From Kitasatospora sp. NBC_01250 (GTDB taxonomy: Bacteria > Actinomycetota > Actinomycetes > Streptomycetales > Streptomycetaceae), in contig NZ_CP108476.1 in NCBI RefSeq assembly GCF_036226465.1, positions 5,518,001 to 5,582,000 on the forward strand: 64,000 nt of DNA. Reading direction: 5' to 3'. The notes under the pieces were generated by a model, which was not told the DNA's origin, searched no databases, and saw nothing but the letters and a program-made list of their open reading frames with translations. The position numbers and the translations under genes were made by a program. Of this stretch, positions 1 through 6,556 are shown one piece after another. How positions within the stretch are numbered: position 1 is the stretch's first letter; each line of letters opens with the position of its first letter.

Positions 1-9
1 CAGCCGGTG

Positions 10-273
10 TCAGGTGCCGTAAACGGTGGAGCGATGCCCGACGTGCACGACCCACACCACCAGCTCCCCGTTGTCGATCGTGTAGACGACCCGGTAGTCG
101 CCGACTCGCAGGCGCCGACGTTCGGGCTGCGACACGAGCGCGGTGGTGTTGAAGCCGAGGGGATCGCTCTCCAGCTCGGTCAGCTTGGCCAGGATGCGCA
201 GTGCAATGTCGCGGGGAATCTTCCGAAGCTCGGCCTGAGCCTCAGGTCGGAATACGGTTCGGTGCTCACTCAC
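10..273 (-). CDS. RelE/ParE-superfamily toxin
   Basis: 87-residue basic protein with the RelE-fold pattern: an N-terminal FRPEAQAELRKIP helix segment, a central RRLRVGDYRVVYTID strand block and a C-terminal HRSTVY ending, where the terminal tyrosine sits where RelE-type mRNA interferases place a catalytic aromatic residue. Length is normal for the family. Its start overlaps the end of the upstream antitoxin gene by 8 nt, so the pair is translationally coupled. By family knowledge it would be a ribosome-dependent mRNA endonuclease that arrests growth when the antitoxin is lost. The exact subfamily (RelE versus ParE) cannot be settled by eye, and activity is inferred. Confidence 0.88.
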   Translation of the reverse strand: MSEHRTVFRPEAQAELRKIPRDIALRILAKLTELESDPLGFNTTALVSQPERRRLRVGDYRVVYTIDNGELVVWVVHVGHRSTVYGT

Positions 274-535
274 TGCGAGCCAGGGTCTCCCTCATGATGT
301 CCTCGATCGGGATACCGGGGGCCGGGTTCGCCATTCGTTCATCGATGATCCGGTTGATCTCGCGCTCTTCCCATTCCTGGTACTTGCGCAGTACCTCGAT
401 GGAGACGACGGCGGCGACCTCCCTGCCTCGGCGTGTGATCACCGTGGGCACGTCGTCCCGATCGGCTCGCTCCACGACCTCGGCCAGGTGTGCGCGCACA
501 TCCCGGATGGACTCTATGGGCAGTGGCTGCGTCAT
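266..535 (-). CDS. Phd/YefM-family antitoxin
   Basis: 89 residues. The N-terminal half (MTQPLPIESIRDVRAHLAEV, then PTVITRRGREVAAVVS) is the Phd/YefM DNA-binding fold: the peptide predicts a dimeric autorepressor, and the acidic C-terminal tail (REINRIIDERMANPAPGIPIEDI) would wrap the toxin. The ATG at 533-535 is preferred over upstream in-frame starts because the extra upstream residues look unlike the family. It is the first gene of a two-gene operon with the RelE-type toxin (8-nt overlap). It is transcribed divergently from the second toxin-antitoxin module at 919. Confidence 0.88.
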   Translation of the reverse strand: MTQPLPIESIRDVRAHLAEVVERADRDDVPTVITRRGREVAAVVSIEVLRKYQEWEEREINRIIDERMANPAPGIPIEDIMRETLARSE

Positions 536-633
536 AGCGCCCAAGCGTACCGAGTGTTCCATGTGTACACAACGCTTCGCTATGTGGGGCGTGATCGCGG
601 TTGCGTGTGCTGGATGCGCTGGACAAGTCCGCA

Positions 634-722
634 CCGTGCTGGATGGGTGCTGGATGACCACTTCCAAGGCTGTGTTCCCGCAGGTCGCAGCCCTGTGCTG
701 AATGTTCCGCTTCAACGTGTGA
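634..722 (+). repeat. Imperfect direct repeat, copy A
   Basis: About 89 bp that align with 1457-1546 at roughly three quarters identity by eye. Best-conserved blocks are CCGTGCTGG at the left, TTCCCGCAGGTCGC (copy B TTTCCGCAGGTCGC) in the middle and TTCAACGTGTGA at the right end. It lies upstream of yefM in the same orientation as copy B. Confidence 0.75.
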
Positions 723-773
723 GCGGATGAAAGAACACCACGTCGCTGACGTGGCAAACATGCAGGTCACAAG

Positions 774-799
774 GGGCCCGGCTCTACGGAGTCGGGCCC
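774..799 (+). terminator. Hairpin terminator in the TA intergenic region
   Basis: Stem GGGCCCGGCTC (774-784) pairs with GAGTCGGGCCC (789-799) with one G-U wobble around a TACG loop, followed by TGCTTGTTT. No recognisable plus-strand gene ends here, so it may be the leftover end of a lost gene or of an RNA. Confidence 0.5.
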
Positions 800-876
800 T
801 GCTTGTTTCCCGTGCTGGCATGGTGCTGGGAAATCTGGCTGCCCGTCAGCTGTTCACCCGTCGAGCGAACGTCGAG

Positions 877-900
877 AGTGGTACGTTATTAGGTACCACT
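877..900. promoter_or_regulatory. Palindromic operator, likely YefM autoregulation site
   Basis: AGTGGTAC (877-884) and GTACCACT (893-900) are perfect 8-bp inverted arms separated by the AT-rich GTTATTAG. The site lies just ahead of the yefM ribosome-binding site (GAGGGAGGGG, 903-912). YefM-type antitoxins are known to bind short palindromes in their own promoters. The assignment to YefM is inference from position. Confidence 0.6.
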
Positions 901-918
901 TGAGGGAGGGGTCCGGTC

Positions 919-1200
919 ATGTCCATCACTGCGAGCGAAGCCCGCAAGGAACTCTTTCCGCTGATCAAGAAGGTCAACGAGAACCACGAGGCCATCGAGA
1001 TCGTCTCCAAGCACGGCAATGCCGTACTTGTCTCGGCCGAGGACTACGCGGCGTTGAGTGAGGGCTCGTACCTGCTGCGCTCTCCGGCGAACGCTCGGCG
1101 GCTCCTCAAGGCGTATGAGAACGCCCTGGCCAACGTCAACCTGTCCGAGCGTGAGCTGATCGATCCCGAGTCGGCGGACGCGGGTACGGGTGCCGCGTGA
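919..1200 (+). CDS. yefM: YefM antitoxin
   Basis: 93 residues beginning MSITASEARKELFPLIKKVN, the classic YefM/Phd N-terminus, followed by the HGNAVLVSAEDYAAL strand-helix block. The C-terminal region (SPANARRLLKAYENALAN) is the toxin-neutralising segment. The ATG has a strong GGAGGGG site about 8 nt upstream. The stop codon overlaps the GTG start of the toxin (GTGA, 4 nt). It should repress its own promoter through the palindrome just upstream and neutralise YoeB by direct binding. Confidence 0.93.
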   Translation: MSITASEARKELFPLIKKVNENHEAIEIVSKHGNAVLVSAEDYAALSEGSYLLRSPANARRLLKAYENALANVNLSERELIDPESADAGTGAA

Positions 1201-1451
1201 GGCTGGTCTTCGAGGATCAGGGCTGGGAGGACTACACATCCTGGCTCAAGAACGACCGCAAGATGCTCGCCCGGATCAACAAGCTCATCGAGGACGTCAG
1301 GCGTGACCCCTTCTCCGGGGTCGGCAAGCCTGAACCTTTGAAGTACCACCTGCCTGGGGTGTGGTCGCGGAGGATCGACGACGAGCACCGCCTTGTCTAC
1401 CTGGTAACGGACAAGGAGATCGTCATCCTCGCTGCTCGGTACCACTACTGA
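1197..1451 (+). CDS. yoeB: YoeB mRNA interferase toxin
   Basis: 84 residues, the same length as E. coli YoeB. The three catalytic residues known for YoeB fall at identical positions: Glu46 (in GKPE), Arg65 (in DEHR) and His83 (in the C-terminal RYHY). YoeB cleaves mRNA in the ribosomal A site after translation initiation. The GTG start overlaps the yefM stop, so synthesis is coupled. Because the catalytic set is intact, this is predicted to be an active toxin rather than a relic. The second direct repeat starts 5 nt after its stop codon. Confidence 0.95.
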   Translation: MRLVFEDQGWEDYTSWLKNDRKMLARINKLIEDVRRDPFSGVGKPEPLKYHLPGVWSRRIDDEHRLVYLVTDKEIVILAARYHY

Positions 1452-1456
1452 CCCGC

Positions 1457-1546
1457 CCGTGCTGGGACGGTGCTGGGAGGAGCCCCTCCGAAACGACGTT
1501 TCCGCAGGTCGCTGCTCTGCACTCAACGTTCAGGTTCAACGTGTGA
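1457..1546 (+). repeat. Imperfect direct repeat, copy B
   Basis: Partner of 634-722, beginning CCGTGCTGGGACGGTGCTGG and ending TTCAACGTGTGA. It lies immediately downstream of yoeB, so yefM-yoeB sits between two same-orientation copies. The pattern fits attachment-site or arm-site duplication, but no integrase is visible. Confidence 0.75.
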
Positions 1547-1609
1547 CGCACCGCCAACAGCGCTGTCCACCCATGATGCGGCAAAGCGGCAAGCCGGCAG
1601 CGTCCGCCG

Positions 1610-2272
1610 TCAGGCCGTGACCCGGACCAGGAGGGTGCCGTCCGGCCCCGGGGTGAGGCGGATCTGCTGCAGGGTGTCCACGTGCGCCGTCGGGGCGTGG
1701 GCGGCGGCGCGCGGGCCGACGCCGATGACTCGCATGCCCGCGGCGTGGGCGGCTTCGATGCCGGCCTGGGAGTCCTCGAAGACCAGGCAGTGGGTGGGGT
1801 CGATGCCGAGGGCGGCGGCGGCTTTGAGGAAGCCCTCGGGGTCGGGCTTGCTGGCGCCGACCGACTCGGCGGTGATGGCGAGTTCGGGCATCGGCAGGCC
1901 GGCGGCCGCCATCCGGGTGCGGGCGAGGGCCAGGTCGGCGGAGGTGACCAGGGCGTGCGGGTGGGGGGCCAGTGCGGCCAGGAAGGCGGTGGCGCCGGGG
2001 ACCTCGACGATGCCCTCGGTGTCCGCGCTCTCCTCGGCGAGCATGATCCGGTTCTCGGCCAGGTTCTCCTCCACCGGCCGGTCCGGCAGCAGGATCGCCA
2101 TGCTCAGGTGGCCCTGGCGGCCGTGCACCACGTGCATCGCGGCGTCCGCGTCCAGCCCGTGGCGCTCCGCCCAGCGCCGCCAGCAGCGCTCAACGGCGGC
2201 GTCGGAGTTGACCAGCGTCCCGTCCATGTCGAGCAGCAGGGCGCGGACGGACAGTTCGGTGACGGCGGACAT
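1610..2272 (-). CDS. HAD-superfamily sugar/nucleotide phosphatase
   Basis: 220 residues with all HAD motifs: DMDGTL (nucleophile and acid-base Asp) near residue 13, VTSAD for motif II, GASKPDP carrying the motif III lysine, and FEDSQAG for motif IV. The cap insertion between motifs I and II is of the beta-phosphoglucomutase-like C1 type. The start is the ATG at 2272, preceded by GAGGAG at good spacing. It is the last gene of a minus-strand set behind a RibD-type deaminase and reductase (59-nt gap). Substrate is unknown. HAD enzymes in other bacteria carry out the 5-amino-6-ribitylamino-uracil phosphate dephosphorylation of riboflavin synthesis, so that is one idea the context suggests. Confidence 0.85.
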   Translation of the reverse strand: MSAVTELSVRALLLDMDGTLVNSDAAVERCWRRWAERHGLDADAAMHVVHGRQGHLSMAILLPDRPVEENLAENRIMLAEESADTEGIVEVPGATAFLAALAPHPHALVTSADLALARTRMAAAGLPMPELAITAESVGASKPDPEGFLKAAAALGIDPTHCLVFEDSQAGIEAAHAAGMRVIGVGPRAAAHAPTAHVDTLQQIRLTPGPDGTLLVRVTA

Positions 2273-2331
2273 GCCTGGCTCCTCGGGGCGCGGGAGATTA
2301 TGTTCCCCGATGATACAAAAGGCGGGCGCGC

Positions 2332-2784
2332 TCAGCCGAGCAGGTGCGCGTTGACCGCCCGGGCCTCGTCCGCCAGCTCGGCCAGCTCCACCACCCGCAC
2401 CCCGGCGGCGGTGAGCCGGTCCACGCCCTCGCAGCCGGTGACGAACAGGTCCGGTTCGCGCCAGGCCAGCACCACCCGGGGAATCCCGGCGGCGATCACC
2501 AGGTCGGCGCAGGGGTGCGGGCGCGAGGCGCGGCGGCTGCACGGTTCCAGCGAGCTGTACAGGGTGGCGGCGCGCAGCCGCGGGTCGCCGGGCGCCAGCT
2601 TGCCGAGGGCGGACTCCTCGGCGTGCACCACCGGGTCCCCCTCGCGGCTGTGGCCCTCGGCGAGCACCTCGCCGTCGGCGCCGACGATCACCGCGCCGAC
2701 CGAGAAGGCGCCGGCGGAGGGCGGGCACCGCCGGGACAGTTCGACGGCGCGGGCGAGGAAGTCGAGATCGGTCCGGTCGGTCAC
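2332..2784 (-). CDS. RibD-type pyrimidine deaminase
   Basis: 150 residues of the cytidine-deaminase-like fold. The zinc motif is HAEE (near residue 55) plus EPC...PC, where the second half matches the longer spacing typical of RibD deaminases rather than cytidine deaminases. In riboflavin synthesis such domains convert the 2,5-diamino-pyrimidinone phosphate. The GTG start overlaps the stop of the upstream reductase gene (GTGA), so the two are made together. In most bacteria deaminase and reductase are fused as one RibD; here they are separate proteins in the reverse order (reductase first). Whether the pair serves riboflavin or another pathway cannot be told from sequence alone. Confidence 0.82.
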   Translation of the reverse strand: MTDRTDLDFLARAVELSRRCPPSAGAFSVGAVIVGADGEVLAEGHSREGDPVVHAEESALGKLAPGDPRLRAATLYSSLEPCSRRASRPHPCADLVIAAGIPRVVLAWREPDLFVTGCEGVDRLTAAGVRVVELAELADEARAVNAHLLG

Positions 2785-3464
2785 GGGGTGGACTCCTTGG
2801 GGGCGTAGCGGAGCAGGACGACGTCGCCGACGGGCTGGGCCGCCAGCAGCCGCAGCCGCCGGGTGCTCCCGCCGGGGAACTCGGCCGGGTTGACGAAGCG
2901 GGGCGCGGTCGCCTGCCCGACCAGCAGCGGCGCGACGGCCAGCTGCAGCTCGTCGGCCAGCCCCTCGGCCAGGAACTGGGTGTGCACCGAGCCGCCGCCC
3001 TCCACCAGCAGCCGGCCGACCCCGCGCCGGCCGAGGTCGTCGAGCAGTGCGCCGAGGTCGACCAGGGGGCCGAGCGCGACCACCTCCGCGAGCCCGTCCA
3101 GCGTGCCGCGCAGCCGCTCGGCCGCCCGGTCGGTGGTGTACACCAGCCGGCCCTCGCCGGTGTGCCAGAACCGCAGGTCGGGCGCGAGGTCGCCGCGCGC
3201 GCTCAGGGTCACCTTGAGCGGGTGGGCCGCTCGCCCGGCGGCCACCCGGGCCGCCCGCCGGTCGGGGTGGTTGACCAGCAGGCGCGGGTTGTCGCGGCGC
3301 AGCGTGGTGGAGCCGACCAGGATGGCGTCGCAGTCGGCGCGCAGCTCGTCCACCCGGTCGAAGTCGGCGGCGTTGGAGAGCAGCAGCCGCTCGGGGGAGG
3401 CGTCGTCCAGGTAGCCGTCGATCGACATCGCGGCACTGAGCAGCACGTACGGGCGGTTGGGCAT
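2781..3464 (-). CDS. RibD C-terminal-type (dihydrofolate reductase-fold) reductase
   Basis: 227 residues. The N-terminus YVLLSAAMSIDGYLDD is the diagnostic RibD_C/DHFR-fold start. DAILVGSTTLRRDNPRLLV and LLVEGGGSVHTQFL, the NADPH-binding loop, complete the pattern. Members reduce the ribosyl group of a pyrimidine intermediate in riboflavin synthesis. The ATG at 3464 is chosen over the longer reading frame because the family alignment begins here. It overlaps the downstream deaminase by 4 nt and follows a PNPOx-fold gene on the same strand. Confidence 0.82.
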   Translation of the reverse strand: MPNRPYVLLSAAMSIDGYLDDASPERLLLSNAADFDRVDELRADCDAILVGSTTLRRDNPRLLVNHPDRRAARVAAGRAAHPLKVTLSARGDLAPDLRFWHTGEGRLVYTTDRAAERLRGTLDGLAEVVALGPLVDLGALLDDLGRRGVGRLLVEGGGSVHTQFLAEGLADELQLAVAPLLVGQATAPRFVNPAEFPGGSTRRLRLLAAQPVGDVVLLRYAPKESTP

Positions 3465-3499
3465 GCCCTCCACCGTACGGTGCCGCGGGGCCGCTGCGG

Positions 3500-4081
3500 T
3501 CACGGCCGGGGCGGCAGCGGGAGCGGCAGGCCGGGCAGGCCGTCCACGCTCACCCCGACGTACTCCTTGGCGGCGCAGTAGTCGGCGAACTCCTGCTCGC
3601 TCTTGCGGCCGAAGTAGTCGGCGTGCAGCGGGCGCTCCTCGCGGTACTCCAGGAACGGCACCGCGAACCCGCAGGAGTCGCTGATCCGCTCCGCCCGCAC
3701 CAGCACGATCGCCCGCAGGCCCGGCCCGTCCGCCTCGGGGGCGAAGCGGGTCAGCAGCTCGGCGAAGCGCGGGTCGTCACGGAAGACCGGCTCGCCGCGG
3801 CCGTGCACCCGCACCACGGTGGGCGGGCCGGTGAAGGCGCACCACATCAGCGTGATCCGCCCGTTCTCGCGCAGGTGCGCGATGGTCTCCGCGTGGCTGC
3901 CGCCGAAGTCCAGGTAGGCGAGGGTCAGCTCGTCCAGGACCGCCAGGGTGCCGGCCCGGCCCTTGGGCGAGAGGTTCACATGGCCGTCCCCGGCGAGCGG
4001 GGCGGTGGCGGTGAAGAAGATCGGCTGGGCCTCGATGAACGTACGGAGCCTGCCGTCGATTCGGTCGTAGCTCTTTCCCAT
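3500..4081 (-). CDS. Pyridoxamine 5'-phosphate oxidase-fold flavoprotein
   Basis: 193 residues with the split-barrel pattern: PIFFTATAPLAGDGHVNLSPKG, LAYLDFGGSHAETIAHLRENGRITLMW and a C-terminal FLEYREERPLHADYF region. Proteins of this type bind FMN or a related cofactor; the substrate is unknown. The ATG at 4081 fits the family start. It is the first gene of the minus-strand set leading to the RibD-type reductase and deaminase (36-nt gap), which hints at a flavin-related role, although neighbourhood alone is weak evidence. Confidence 0.78.
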   Translation of the reverse strand: MGKSYDRIDGRLRTFIEAQPIFFTATAPLAGDGHVNLSPKGRAGTLAVLDELTLAYLDFGGSHAETIAHLRENGRITLMWCAFTGPPTVVRVHGRGEPVFRDDPRFAELLTRFAPEADGPGLRAIVLVRAERISDSCGFAVPFLEYREERPLHADYFGRKSEQEFADYCAAKEYVGVSVDGLPGLPLPLPPRP

Positions 4082-4227
4082 GGCTCGATTATTCGCCCGG
4101 CTGCTCGGAGCCGGAAAGGTCCATGTCCTGCCGTCCCGTATTGCGAGACAGAATTTCTTGCCAACTGAGACGCTGGTTAAGCTCGAAGGGCCGCTGAAGG
4201 CCACACCAGCCATGGAGGGGACCGGTC

Positions 4228-5040
4228 ATGACCGAGCATCGGACTGTCTACACGCACGGCCATCAGGAGGCGGTACTGCGCTCGCACCGCAGCCGCACCG
4301 CGGCCAATTCGGCCGCCTATCTGCTGCCCGAGCTGCGGCCCGGGCAGGCGCTGCTGGACGTCGGTTGCGGCCCCGGCACGATCACCGCCGACCTGGCCGA
4401 GCTGGTCGGCCCCACCGGACGCGTGGTGGCCGTGGACACCTCGGCCGAGGTGCTGGCGCAGGCCGCCGCCCACGTCGCCGGGCGGGGGCTGGACAACGTC
4501 GTCTTCGAGGTCGGCGACGCGCACCAACTGAATTACGGTGAAGGCGAGTTCGACGTCATCCACGCCCACCAGACGCTGCAGCACGTGGCCGACCCGGTGG
4601 CCGTGCTGCGCGAGCTGCGCCGGGTGCTGGCGCCGGGCGGGGTGCTGGCCGCCCGGGACGCCGACTACGCGGCCATGACCTGGTACCCCGAACTGCCCGA
4701 GCTGACCGCCTGGCTGGAGCTGTACCGGAGCACGGCCCGGGCCAACGGGGGCGAGCCGGACGCCGGGCGGCGGCTGCTGGCCTGGGCGCAGGCGGCCGGG
4801 TTCACCGAGGTGGCGGCGGGCAGCTCCAGTTGGACCTTCGCCACACCCGGCGAGCGGCTGTGGTGGGGCGAGTCCTGGGCGGAGCGGGTGCGCGGCTCCG
4901 GGCTGGCGGCCACCGCGCTGGAGCACGGCCTGGCCGACGCCGCCGAGTTGGCCGCGATCGCCGAGGGCTGGCAGCGCTGGACGGTGCAGCCGGACGGCTG
5001 GTTCGCCGTGCTGCACGGCGAGGTGCTGGCCCGAGGCTGA
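4228..5040 (+). CDS. SAM-dependent class I methyltransferase (UbiE-like)
   Basis: 270 residues. Motif I is LLDVGCGPGTITADLAE (about residues 41-57), followed by VVAVDTSAEVL with the ribose-binding acidic residue, a DVIHAHQTLQHV motif II and an LRRVLAPGGVLAARD motif III. The C-terminal third is helical and probably forms the substrate cap. The ATG follows a strong GGAGGGG site. It is transcribed divergently from the PNPOx gene. Cytosolic; the acceptor is unknown. Confidence 0.88.
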   Translation: MTEHRTVYTHGHQEAVLRSHRSRTAANSAAYLLPELRPGQALLDVGCGPGTITADLAELVGPTGRVVAVDTSAEVLAQAAAHVAGRGLDNVVFEVGDAHQLNYGEGEFDVIHAHQTLQHVADPVAVLRELRRVLAPGGVLAARDADYAAMTWYPELPELTAWLELYRSTARANGGEPDAGRRLLAWAQAAGFTEVAAGSSSWTFATPGERLWWGESWAERVRGSGLAATALEHGLADAAELAAIAEGWQRWTVQPDGWFAVLHGEVLARG

Positions 5041-5125
5041 GCGGCTGGCCGGCGCCCCGGTCGGTTAGAGTCCGCGCATCCATCGAACTGGTGCGCGCAT
5101 GGGCGGGCAGGGGGGCAAGGGCCTG

Positions 5126-6556
5126 ATGACGGCAGAGGACAAGCAGGACGCGGCGCGGGAGGAGGTCGTGTCGCTCGTCAAGCGACCGGCCGCCACCCCG
5201 CCGGCGCCGACGGCGGCTGCCGAGGGCGGGCCGGCCGCCACCCCGCCGGCCGCCACCCCGCCGGCCGCCACCCCGCCGGCCGCCACCCCGCCGGCCGCCA
5301 CCCCGCCGGCCGAAGCCGGCCCCGCCCCCTCCGCATCACCGATGCCCGCCGACGCACCGCCCGCCGACGCCCCGCCAGCCGCCACCCCGCCCCCCTTCGA
5401 CCCCTTCGCCCCGCCGTCCACCCCCGGCCTCCCGCCCCACCCGGCCGCCCCGGGGCCCTACGCCCCGTACCCCCCGAGCGCGGCGCACGCCCCGTACGGC
5501 GGGTACTGGGGCCCGGCGCCCTACCCGCCACCGCGCACCGGCGTGAACGGCTTCGCCGTCGCCGCCCTGGTCACCGCGCTGACCTGCTTCCTGTGGCCGT
5601 TCGGCATCGCCTTCGGGATCACCGGCCTGGTCCAGATCCGCAACCGCCGCCAGCGCGGCACCGGCCTGGCCGTGAGCGGCCTGGTGCTCTCCGGCCTCGG
5701 GCTGCTGGCCACCCTCGGTGTGGTGACCACCGCCACGCTCGCCCACAACGCCGGCGGCTCGTTCGCCGCCGACCACGGCAGCTCGGCCGAGGACCTGGGG
5801 GTCGGCGACTGCTTCAACCGGACCTCCGGCGGCCTGGTGGACCAGGTCTCCTGCACGGACGCGCACGACGGCGAGGTGGTCGGCCACACCCTGCTCACCG
5901 GCCAGGCCTACCCGGACGCGGACGCGCGCAAGAGCCAGGTCGGCACGGTCTGCGACCAGCAGGCGCAGAACTACGCGATGGACGACTGGGCCGTCCCCGA
6001 CGGCATGGTGGTGCACTACTTCTATCCGGAACAGGCCTCCTGGGACACCGGGGACCGGAAGGCCACCTGCTTCTTCACCGACCCGGACGAGCAGCACACC
6101 GGCTCGGTCCGCAAGGACGCCGGCAACGCGACCGCGGCCCAGCTCGACTATCTGAAGGCGATGGACGCCATCGACGAGGCCGCGAGCCGGCGCCCGAGCG
6201 GCTCGGCCGCGGACGACCCGGACGGCTACCGCGACTGGGCCGGCGCCCTGGCCACCGTGCTGCGCACCCAGACCACCGAACTCGACGCGGGCAGCTGGGA
6301 CCCCGATGTCCGCACCGCGCTCGACGCGCAGCTGGCCGAGCTGCGGCAGCGGATCCCGGCCCTGCAGCAGGCCGCCGGTTCCACCGGGACGGGTGACCTG
6401 GTGCGCGCGATCGCCCAGGCCGACCAGCACCGCGGCTACGACCAGCAGAAGGCGGTCCGGCAGCTGCTCCAGCTCTCCACCGACGAGTCCTGGCTCAACC
6501 CGCCGGCCCAGGGCGGCGCTTCGCCGCGAAGTGACGACGTCCCGCACAGCGTCTGA
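5126..6556 (+). CDS. DUF4190 membrane protein with septum-formation-like domain
   Basis: 476 residues from the ATG at 5126 (preceded by GGCAGGGGGGCAAGGG); an upstream in-frame GTG exists at 5099. Order: a cytosolic Pro/Ala-rich region with five perfect 15-bp repeats, a Pro/Tyr-rich stretch (PPHPAAPGPYAPYPP), two adjacent membrane segments with the DUF4190 pattern (FAVAALVTALTCFLWPFGI, then GLAVSGLVLSGLGLLATLG), and an external domain with conserved Cys (VGDCFN, VSCTDAHDGEVVG, ATCFFTD) resembling the actinobacterial septum-formation domain. Function is not established. The fold and topology suggest an envelope protein. Confidence 0.8.
   Translation: MTAEDKQDAAREEVVSLVKRPAATPPAPTAAAEGGPAATPPAATPPAATPPAATPPAATPPAEAGPAPSASPMPADAPPADAPPAATPPPFDPFAPPSTPGLPPHPAAPGPYAPYPPSAAHAPYGGYWGPAPYPPPRTGVNGFAVAALVTALTCFLWPFGIAFGITGLVQIRNRRQRGTGLAVSGLVLSGLGLLATLGVVTTATLAHNAGGSFAADHGSSAEDLGVGDCFNRTSGGLVDQVSCTDAHDGEVVGHTLLTGQAYPDADARKSQVGTVCDQQAQNYAMDDWAVPDGMVVHYFYPEQASWDTGDRKATCFFTDPDEQHTGSVRKDAGNATAAQLDYLKAMDAIDEAASRRPSGSAADDPDGYRDWAGALATVLRTQTTELDAGSWDPDVRTALDAQLAELRQRIPALQQAAGSTGTGDLVRAIAQADQHRGYDQQKAVRQLLQLSTDESWLNPPAQGGASPRSDDVPHSV
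5231..5305 (+). repeat. Five tandem 15-bp repeats in coding sequence
   Basis: Unit CCGGCCGCCACCCCG occurs five times without mismatch, encoding repeated Pro-Ala-Ala-Thr-Pro; one further copy lies at 5186-5200. The unit is a multiple of three, so copy-number change would alter length without breaking the frame. Confidence 0.95.

Larger units (their letters stand above)
536..918. other. Divergent intergenic region between two TA modules
   Basis: No convincing gene. It holds GTGCTGG-type tandem motifs (around 606-653 and 812-830), one ~90-bp repeat copy, a hairpin terminator and an operator-like palindrome, each listed separately. GC content is visibly below the rest of the window. The short reading frames here lack codon bias. 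Read together it looks like remnant DNA from an integrated element that also serves as promoter region for the two modules. Confidence 0.6.

Noticed and set aside
1530..1546. GGTTCAA resembling a tRNA T-loop inside the direct repeat
   Set aside because: No acceptor, D or anticodon stem can be drawn around it, so it is not a tRNA gene.
5231..5305. CRISPR-like array
   Set aside because: Tandem 15-bp units without spacers inside a coding region; a minisatellite, not CRISPR.
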